25,261 nt of DNA from a virus. Shown here one piece after another: positions 15,684 through 21,684 of the stretch. A program made the position numbers and the translations under genes. Below the pieces are notes generated by a model. That model did no database searches. It saw only the letters and a program-made list of their open reading frames with translations, and was not told where the DNA came from. The DNA lies in IMG/VR virus record IMGVR_UViG_3300031999_003250, positions 1 through 25,261 of that record; one strand, given 5' to 3'. Every line of letters starts with the position of its first letter. Within the stretch, counting starts at the first letter, position 1.

Positions 15684-17150
15684 GTGGAGGACTACCAGAA
15701 GATACTCGATAGTCTCCCCGATCATCCCGACAGATCCAAGAATCATCACCCCGAAAAGGATGCGCGCTTCGATGAATTATCAAAAGAGATGCTTGTCAGC
15801 CCCGAGGTCTATAAATCGAGGATTGAGAAGACGATCGAGGACAATAAGGAAAATACAGCTTGCAGGACCTGCCCTCAGAATGGAAAATGCAAGAAGATAA
15901 AATGGGACAAGGACCATTCGTTCATCAAGGTTACCGGATGTAGTGGACATCCGAATCAAAGAAAGTTCCCCGGCAAATCCGTAACTGTCGAGCTTACCGA
16001 CAACGTCTATGCCGGTTTCAATGGGACATGGGAGAATAGTTGGGTCGGGGTCCGTAATGGCACCTTTTCGGTGTTTATACAATATACGTATGCCCAGGGG
16101 TTGGCGGCAAAGAGTGGCAGTATATATTATCTCTATCGCGGGCTCACATTCTGGAACACGGATTTCATCCCCGATGATAATGCTGTAAACTGGTCGATAC
16201 TGAAATTGTTCTGCCCCGCCAAATGGTTGGAATACTCCACAAGGAACGCGACTTGTATTCTGACCACGACCGGAAACATCCCACCAACCACCAGCAATTA
16301 TAATAGGTTGTTGGATTTGTTGGAGGTCGCATCGATAGATTATGCTTCGGTAATAATCGGCGTTTACAACAATATCACACTCCCCCCATCCTGCATAAAT
16401 AAAGTCGGATATACGAAGCTCCATCACAGGCACTCCGGCGATGTGGATGATGAGGCGCCCCCATCCAATGGTAATTGGGGGGTGGATTTCGAAGGTTCAA
16501 CGGGCGCCCATCCACCCAAGCTCGAATTGAATTACTCGGAATATAATACCCCATCGGCGCCAACCGACTTGGCCGCGGTCGGGTATGATCGGGGAATAAA
16601 GCTGTCATGGACGCCTCCAACGGAAACGGGGGGAGGGGACTTACTCGGATACAAGATATATGCCGGAAATGGCCCGGACCCGACCACACTTCTCAAAACG
16701 ATCGGACCATCGGAGACAACCTGCGAGTTTCCAATTTCCAACAGGAAAACGAGGTTCTACCGGGTGACGGCGATTGGACCCGGGGGGGATGATAGTCCAT
16801 ATTCCAACGGTGCATATGGAAGATCCGCGGCGAATGCACCCGATGGATTCGTGAGAAGACACCTGATAGAAACGGTGACGATCCGCCCGCGCGAGGGATC
16901 GTCTGGGAGTGGAAAACCGCAGTACGGGGACGGCATAGATGTATATTCAAGGGTCCAGTATGCATCGAAAAACGCCAGGGACAACCGGGGAGAAACCATC
17001 CTTTCCAAATGTCAGATCCAAGTGGATGGCTCGGTAGATGTAGATAGCGAGGGCGCCATAGAGTTTCCAGATGGGAAGATCATGCCGATCCTCGAGGTGA
17101 GGGAATATAAGGTGAACGCCGTCGCATGGATGAAAGAGATATATACATGA
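15684..17150 (+). CDS. Cys module + beta-sandwich + FN3 + head-closure (stopper) protein
   Basis: 488 aa from GTG 15684. Residues 60-86 carry the C-X2-C-X5-C-X16-C module (C60, C63, C69, C86; TACRTCPQNGKC, FIKVTGCSGHP) shared with the protein at 12141. Residues 98-285 resemble a carbohydrate-binding-type beta-sandwich ending in PPKLELNYS. Residues 290-378 are a fibronectin type III domain (PSAPTDLAAVG, IKLSWTPPTE, GYKIYAG, FYRVTAIGPGG). Residues 388-488 fit head-closure/stopper proteins (VTIRPR, YGDGIDVYSRVQY, ILSKCQIQVD, IEFPDGKIMPILEV). Homology with copy A extends upstream of GTG 15684 (FDIDKHVEDYQ versus IDLDHEAIRLSQ). ACG 15654, seven bases after AGGGGGA, may be the true start, giving 498 aa. 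Its place between adaptor and gp10-like gene supports a neck role. Confidence 0.75.
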   Translation: MEDYQKILDSLPDHPDRSKNHHPEKDARFDELSKEMLVSPEVYKSRIEKTIEDNKENTACRTCPQNGKCKKIKWDKDHSFIKVTGCSGHPNQRKFPGKSVTVELTDNVYAGFNGTWENSWVGVRNGTFSVFIQYTYAQGLAAKSGSIYYLYRGLTFWNTDFIPDDNAVNWSILKLFCPAKWLEYSTRNATCILTTTGNIPPTTSNYNRLLDLLEVASIDYASVIIGVYNNITLPPSCINKVGYTKLHHRHSGDVDDEAPPSNGNWGVDFEGSTGAHPPKLELNYSEYNTPSAPTDLAAVGYDRGIKLSWTPPTETGGGDLLGYKIYAGNGPDPTTLLKTIGPSETTCEFPISNRKTRFYRVTAIGPGGDDSPYSNGAYGRSAANAPDGFVRRHLIETVTIRPREGSSGSGKPQYGDGIDVYSRVQYASKNARDNRGETILSKCQIQVDGSVDVDSEGAIEFPDGKIMPILEVREYKVNAVAWMKEIYT

Positions 17151-17758
17151 GGAAGTTCATAACTGATCTACGTCAAATCTCGGAAGATCTCCGATATCTA
17201 GCGGAGCAATTTCCAAACCTGAGTAAGACTGTCATGGTGGACACTATCACCGACATTGGAAAGGAGAGCTTCGATGAATGCCCGAAGGACACCCTCGAGC
17301 TATGCTTCTCTTGGGAAGTCGAGATAATCTATGAATATTTCCAAAGACTATGCATCGCATTCGGATATACCGACCCGAAAGCGTATTGGGTCCATGAAAT
17401 ACCTCCCCCGATGTCGGGCGCGAGGACGCTCGGGTGGAATCCATACAATCCGGGCAGATACCCCGCCAAGGCCATAATGACGCTGTTCGGGGCGATGGGG
17501 ATCGCCAACGACAAGATGCTTGCCAGCGTAAACATAGGATGCAGGACAAATTGGCATGCACCTCCAACGAAATGGAAGTTCCTCGAGGATCCGGTGAACC
17601 GGAACATTGATCTTTTCCCAGAGAGATTAGCCGACGAGGTCGATGATCTGATAATGAGGCATGGCACTACAATGTCTGAATGGAGGCCCGGATATCACGG
17701 CCTCATAGTCCCCGAGGCTCCTGAGACAGAAGCCGGATATGCGGATTGGGGTGAATAA
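17147..17758 (+). CDS. HK97 gp10-like neck/tail-completion protein
   Basis: 203-aa protein from ATG 17147, which overlaps the previous TGA (ATGA); an in-frame ATG at 17126 is possible. It opens with a long helix (DLRQISEDLRYLAEQFPNLS), contains a central Gly/Pro/Trp-rich region, and ends its core with TNWHAPPTKWKFLEDPVNRN and a helix, the pattern of the HK97 gp10 family whose C-terminus typically has a similar P-KFLE-A segment. These proteins sit at the head-tail junction. Gene order (adaptor, stopper, gp10, terminator, tube) is the standard siphovirus order. Confidence 0.72.
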   Translation: MRKFITDLRQISEDLRYLAEQFPNLSKTVMVDTITDIGKESFDECPKDTLELCFSWEVEIIYEYFQRLCIAFGYTDPKAYWVHEIPPPMSGARTLGWNPYNPGRYPAKAIMTLFGAMGIANDKMLASVNIGCRTNWHAPPTKWKFLEDPVNRNIDLFPERLADEVDDLIMRHGTTMSEWRPGYHGLIVPEAPETEAGYADWGE

Positions 17759-18141
17759 TGCCAACAGACAAGGATATCGCGGACAAGCTTGAGGATTTCG
17801 GGTATGGTACGGTCGGTGAGGATATCTTTTACAGCTACATGCCGGCCGAGCCCGTTGATTGCATCTCTGTCATCCAAACCGGGGGATTGAAGCCGGCCCC
17901 TTGGGAACGCCTCGAGTATCCCGGGATCCAGATCATAATCAGGAATGAAGACCCGGATACCGCAAGGGAGATCGCGGACGGCATCCTTGCGGATATCGGG
18001 GGGATCGGCCACTTCACCATCAACGATACCATCTATCATTACATAGAGCCGACTTCCTCACCGAATGATGTTGGAATGGACGAGCAGAACCGTAAAATAT
18101 TCACGATCTCATTTATAGTGACGAAAGATATGGAGGGATGA
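17758..18141 (+). CDS. Tail terminator (minor capsid/tail completion) protein
   Basis: 127-aa protein starting by TAATG overlap. The pattern fits tail terminators such as the lambda gpU/SPP1 gp17 class: an N-terminal helix (ADKLEDFGYG), strand pairs around CISVIQTGGLKPAPW and PGIQIIIRNEDPDTAREIAD, then a strand with YHYIEPTSSP and a final NRKIFTISFIVTKD strand. Position directly before the tail tube gene is where terminators are found. They cap the finished tail and join it to the head. Confidence 0.75.
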   Translation: MPTDKDIADKLEDFGYGTVGEDIFYSYMPAEPVDCISVIQTGGLKPAPWERLEYPGIQIIIRNEDPDTAREIADGILADIGGIGHFTINDTIYHYIEPTSSPNDVGMDEQNRKIFTISFIVTKDMEG

Positions 18142-18142
18142 T

Positions 18143-19069
18143 ATGGCGAATCACATGCCCGGTGACTTGGGAATGGGTACTTTCAGGGATGAGGCTACAC
18201 CCGGTGTAATACAAACCGGCGTCCGGTCTTGGCTAGGTTCCAGCGTCAGGCTGAAGAATGATCGTGATGACGGGGCCACATTCGTCATCCTGCCCGGGGA
18301 TCGCAGTTATGGCGCCGTCCAAAGAGGCCCGACAAAGAACGGATGCACGCTCGAGTTTCACGGCCGGGGGGCTTCAACATATGGGGATTGGCGGGACTTC
18401 ATCGCATATTACGGCTTCGGGGGCAGGAACGCATGCACCGCCGCCCTCGACACCTTCACCCTCATAGTCTATGTCACCAGCAGGGCGAAGTATGAGGTAT
18501 ATACCGGATGCAAGATAAACAAGGTGACAATAACCGCACCCGGCCCCGGGAAACTGCTCGAGTTTTCCGTCCAGATCTTCGCGATGGACCATTCAATAGA
18601 AACCTCGCTCGTCATCACCGACATACAGAACATAACCATAGGCGCCGCCCCGACCGAGCCGTCCAGCTCCTTATTGTTCTGGGCCAACAATTGCCAGGTG
18701 AATCTCGGAGGGGGCGGTTTGACCACTCAGTATTTCCAGAAATGGGAGCTTTCGGTGGACAACCATCTCGAGAGGGTGGAAGGAGTGAAGACGTGGTATG
18801 ATGGAACGAAACACCAGCAGACCGTGGAGCTTCACGAAGGTGAGAGAGAGGTGACGTTCGATGGATCCCTCAGATTGAAAGACCAGACGTGGGACGCCGC
18901 GAAGATCGCCGGCACAAAGATAACGGCCCTCACCATACCCATCGATGATGACACAGTGACCCTCTCCAACGGGGACATCGTTCCAACCGAATATACGGAT
19001 CTTCAACAGAAGGCGGGAGAGGACCACCTGATAGTCAGGTTCCCGAATAATGGCCTAGCGATCGCGTAG
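18143..19069 (+). CDS. Major tail tube protein
   Basis: 308-aa protein with GGAGGG upstream of ATG 18143. It follows the terminator and precedes the chaperone, the conserved place of the tube gene in siphoviruses. The sequence is almost entirely beta-structured, with segments KNGCTLEFHGRGASTYGDW, LIVYVTSRAKYEVYTGCKIN, LLEFSVQIFAMDHSIE, YFQKWELSVDNHLERVEGV and VTFDGSLRLKDQTWD, consistent with a tail tube fold, perhaps with two related halves. It forms stacked hexameric rings. There is no separate sheath gene, so the tail should be non-contractile. Confidence 0.78.
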   Translation: MANHMPGDLGMGTFRDEATPGVIQTGVRSWLGSSVRLKNDRDDGATFVILPGDRSYGAVQRGPTKNGCTLEFHGRGASTYGDWRDFIAYYGFGGRNACTAALDTFTLIVYVTSRAKYEVYTGCKINKVTITAPGPGKLLEFSVQIFAMDHSIETSLVITDIQNITIGAAPTEPSSSLLFWANNCQVNLGGGGLTTQYFQKWELSVDNHLERVEGVKTWYDGTKHQQTVELHEGEREVTFDGSLRLKDQTWDAAKIAGTKITALTIPIDDDTVTLSNGDIVPTEYTDLQQKAGEDHLIVRFPNNGLAIA

Positions 19070-19080
19070 GAGAGATGGTG

Positions 19081-19722
19081 ATGATGGACAAGCTCTCGGA
19101 GAAACCGACGTTCGCGGAGTTGTGCATACAGCATGAGCAGGTCTTCAAGTTCCAAAGCTCGATGGGTGAGATAACCCTGAAAAGACTCAGCTTTGTGGAC
19201 AGTCAGAGGATCATCTCCGAAACCTGTGCCGAAGACAATGAATATGCCGAGGCCCTCGAAAGGTTGGGGGATTACCAAGATCTGGCCAGAGATCAGGAGG
19301 CATTGGTCGAGGCATGGAAGGGGAACGGGTCGGCCGGGGATCCACCGGAGGACTTTCCCCACAATCTTATCGAGGACCGGCGAAGGGTGAGGATGATAGT
19401 TTCGAAATACAACTATCGTCTATATGGTCCATGTTTCGTCAATCCCCCGATCGGGACCAGGACGGAATTGATGTCCCTGATAGATAACCTCGAGGCGAGT
19501 GAGAGGAATGCATTGGTTGCAATGCTCTCCATACTCATATCGGGCCTCAAGGATCTGGACAAGAACAAAATAATCTTGGGGGTTGCAAAGAAATACGGCA
19601 TCCCTTGGGCTCCCGGCCTTTTCCTTTCGAACATGACCCTCCAACAGTTCCAATTGATCGCCGCATCAGAAATGGCCGAGGCTGAAGCGGCCGCAAGTAT
19701 GATAGAGAAAATGAAAAAGTGA
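19081..19722 (+). CDS. Tail assembly chaperone
   Basis: 213-aa soluble, largely helical protein between the tail tube and the tape-measure-like genes, where tail assembly chaperones lie. ATG 19081 is chosen because AGGAGAG at 19068-19074 lies six bases upstream; ATG 19075 is too close to that site and ATG 19084 is possible. The sequence has an N-terminal strand region (FKFQSSMGEITLKRLSFVD) and a C-terminal charged helix rich in Ala, Glu and Met (IAASEMAEAEAAASMIEKM). I see no convincing -1 slippery site for a GT-type frameshift product. Confidence 0.65.
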   Translation: MMDKLSEKPTFAELCIQHEQVFKFQSSMGEITLKRLSFVDSQRIISETCAEDNEYAEALERLGDYQDLARDQEALVEAWKGNGSAGDPPEDFPHNLIEDRRRVRMIVSKYNYRLYGPCFVNPPIGTRTELMSLIDNLEASERNALVAMLSILISGLKDLDKNKIILGVAKKYGIPWAPGLFLSNMTLQQFQLIAASEMAEAEAAASMIEKMKK

Positions 19723-19726
19723 TGAA

Positions 19727-20311
19727 ATGCCCGAATGGTTGATGACTGAAGATTTCCAAAGATCCCTTGCGGATGCCCAAGCAGATGCATCCCGGGGACT
19801 TTCCGGGGGCGGAGGATTCGGAGGTATGGGCGGCGGATCGGCATGGGCATTGGAGGTCGAGGTAGTCTCCCACCGCGGCTCTGATAGTTTCCGCAGGAAT
19901 TTCACAAGGATCAACCATATGAGATATTATATGACCAAACTCGGGGTCGAGGTAGAAACCGATGCACACCTGATGAATTACCTGGCCGTGGCATTGGAGT
20001 TGGGTTGCGGGGGATTCCTGATGTATGCCGGATTGGTGACAGCTTATCGCACCATTGAGGCATGGTCCAAATCCGCCGCGGCCGTTGAAACCGCACAGAA
20101 GGCCGCGTTGGGTCCACCCGGATGGGCCATGATCGCGTTCGCGGCCGGGATTGCCGCCTCCGTCGGGGTCGGATTCGAAGCCGGCGCATGGGCAGGAAGG
20201 GGTTTCAAAGGCCCGGAAAACGTCACAGTCCGATCCAATTGGGGCAACCCGGGGGGAAGGGCCAGAGTGGTCAGCACCCTCAGATCAGTCGGGCCGGAGG
20301 GAGAGCAATGA
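19727..20311 (+). CDS. Short tape-measure-like protein 1
   Basis: 194-aa protein. After a Gly-rich stretch (GGGGFGGMGGGS) comes a strand (LEVEVVSHRG), helices, a hydrophobic segment (CGGFLMYAGLV), a polar helix (IEAWSKSAAAVETAQKAA) and a second hydrophobic helix (AMIAFAAGIAASVGVGFEAG), ending in a strand region (ENVTVRSNWGNPGG). The next gene has the same order of elements, so the two look paralogous. Position after the chaperone and before baseplate genes, plus the Ala/Gly-rich hydrophobic helices, suggests a tape measure, but one much shorter than usual. Confidence 0.58.
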   Translation: MPEWLMTEDFQRSLADAQADASRGLSGGGGFGGMGGGSAWALEVEVVSHRGSDSFRRNFTRINHMRYYMTKLGVEVETDAHLMNYLAVALELGCGGFLMYAGLVTAYRTIEAWSKSAAAVETAQKAALGPPGWAMIAFAAGIAASVGVGFEAGAWAGRGFKGPENVTVRSNWGNPGGRARVVSTLRSVGPEGEQ

Positions 20312-20922
20312 CAAATGCCCCAACAATATCCAGGGTGGTGGAATACGAGTTTCGCCTCGCGGATAATGTGGCAACCACGGCTATGGCCGGCGCCGCCGCC
20401 TCTGATAAGATGGGAACCGCCGTGGACAATACCACTGAAGCCGTAAATCGACAGAACATCTCATACATCAAGACCGTGGCCTCCCTGGGCGCCTTCAGGC
20501 ATGGCCTCAGATCAATGTCGATGGGCCTCGAGGATCTGAACATTATAAGCAAGAAGACCAACAAGAATTTCTATACCCTGATATCCGCCGTTGATACATT
20601 CGTTGGAGTTGCCCTCGCGATCAAGGGGGTGATCGGTCTTATGCAGTTGCTCAGAGATGCTGAGATCGGTTGCGCCGTTGTCGAATCTTACAGAAAGGTA
20701 CTGAACAATCCCGCGACGGCCGCCTTGGTCCTTGGAGCCGGCCTAGCCGCGGGAGCAATAGGGGGATATATGTATTCCCAATGGAACAAGCCGATGTCCG
20801 GGCAATCAACCGTTGGCCCCCCTGTCATATACAATCAAACAGTCAATTTCCAGGACAACATGGAAAGGCGATATGACACAAGGTATGCCGCGAGATCCGG
20901 CCTCGAGGGGATGGGGTTCTAA
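20308..20922 (+). CDS. Short tape-measure-like protein 2
   Basis: 204-aa protein from ATG 20308 (ATGA overlap with the previous stop; an open frame upstream of this ATG is only a shadow). It begins with a strand (VVEYEFRLADNV), continues with Ala-rich helices and a hydrophobic helix (FVGVALAIKGVIGLMQLL), then a polar helix, a second hydrophobic Ala/Gly helix (AALVLGAGLAAGAIGGYMYS) and a C-terminal strand region (PPVIYNQTVNFQDNMERRYD), the latter common at tape-measure C-termini. It may form the tail lumen or membrane-penetrating part. Tail length set by a tape of about 200-400 residues would be short. Confidence 0.6.
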   Translation: MTNAPTISRVVEYEFRLADNVATTAMAGAAASDKMGTAVDNTTEAVNRQNISYIKTVASLGAFRHGLRSMSMGLEDLNIISKKTNKNFYTLISAVDTFVGVALAIKGVIGLMQLLRDAEIGCAVVESYRKVLNNPATAALVLGAGLAAGAIGGYMYSQWNKPMSGQSTVGPPVIYNQTVNFQDNMERRYDTRYAARSGLEGMGF

Positions 20923-21684
20923 ATGGCAACAATATTGAGTCAGGCTAGCGGCAATTGGGCTACGGGTGCCACATGGCTCGGCGGGGTAGCTCCCGGTGTA
21001 AATGATGTTGGACAGATAGAGCCAAACCATACGGTCACCATCGCGGTCGCGGCACAGGCAAAGGGCATCACCCTCAACGGCGGAACGCTCGTCCAGAACG
21101 CGGATTTCTCTTTCACCGACACGTCGGGAGCCCAATTCCTCATCAATGCGGCCAACTCCGGGGGGTTCTCATCCAATGGAAGTGCGGCGTCATGGAGGAA
21201 GATAAAATCGGCGAGCAACCAGCCGACATATCCTTGGATAATCGTTGTCTATCCCGTCTCCGGCACAGACGTCAGATCCTTGAATTTCAAGAATGTAGAA
21301 TTTGATGGGAACAAATTCTTCATCGGAAACAGCACATATCCGACCCATATGAACGACAGGAGCCTGAATGATTATCTCTTTTGCGACCAGATCAATCCCG
21401 CATCGCGCGAGAGTGCATTGATCGAGAATCCCATAAGGGGCAGGACGGCCGGCCGGATATACAAGGGATACTATTCGGCCGCATCTATGGTGATCTCCGG
21501 TTCTTGCAGATATGATTCAGCCTTTCCGAACAGGATCGATGACATCCAGAAATCCGGCCAGAGGATCGCGTTCTTCTCGAGGTACTGGCATATGCCTCAA
21601 TGCAGGATAGACGGGAAACCCATATTCACCCAGAGGAAGGGCCAGTACATAGATTGGAGCATAGTGTTGAGAGAGGATGTTTAA
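20923..21684 (+). CDS. Distal tail (Dit-like) baseplate protein with beta-helix cap-like N-terminus
   Basis: 253-aa protein, start ATG directly after the previous TAA. Residues 6-65 carry a pattern common at the start of beta-helix phage and surface proteins (GNWATGATWLGG, APGVNDVGQIEPNHTVTI, ITLNGGTLV). Residues 160-253 (GRIYKGYYSAASMVISGSC, then QRIAFFSRYWHMPQCRIDGK and YIDWSIVLRED) fit a small baseplate domain of Dit-type tail proteins. The gene is located between the tape-measure-like and tail-hub genes and ends by TAATG overlap with the hub. The two-part reading is from pattern only. Confidence 0.55.
   Translation: MATILSQASGNWATGATWLGGVAPGVNDVGQIEPNHTVTIAVAAQAKGITLNGGTLVQNADFSFTDTSGAQFLINAANSGGFSSNGSAASWRKIKSASNQPTYPWIIVVYPVSGTDVRSLNFKNVEFDGNKFFIGNSTYPTHMNDRSLNDYLFCDQINPASRESALIENPIRGRTAGRIYKGYYSAASMVISGSCRYDSAFPNRIDDIQKSGQRIAFFSRYWHMPQCRIDGKPIFTQRKGQYIDWSIVLREDV

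Noticed and set aside
19700-19735. Programmed frameshift at the end of the tail chaperone (ATG AAA AAG TGA)
   Set aside because: The A-rich stretch is not a proper X-XXY-YYZ site in this frame, and the -1 product stops after a few codons. A +1 shift would be needed to enter the tape-measure-like gene, for which there is no supporting signal.
20122-20307. Upstream extension of the second tape-measure-like gene
   Set aside because: The frame upstream of ATG 20308 is a basic, Gly/Arg-rich shadow of the preceding gene; ATG 20308 has the ATGA overlap expected.
21600-21684. Earlier ATG for the tail hub at 21600
   Set aside because: It lies deep within the Dit-like gene with no ribosome binding site, whereas ATG 21684 overlaps the previous stop as TAATG, the usual pattern here.
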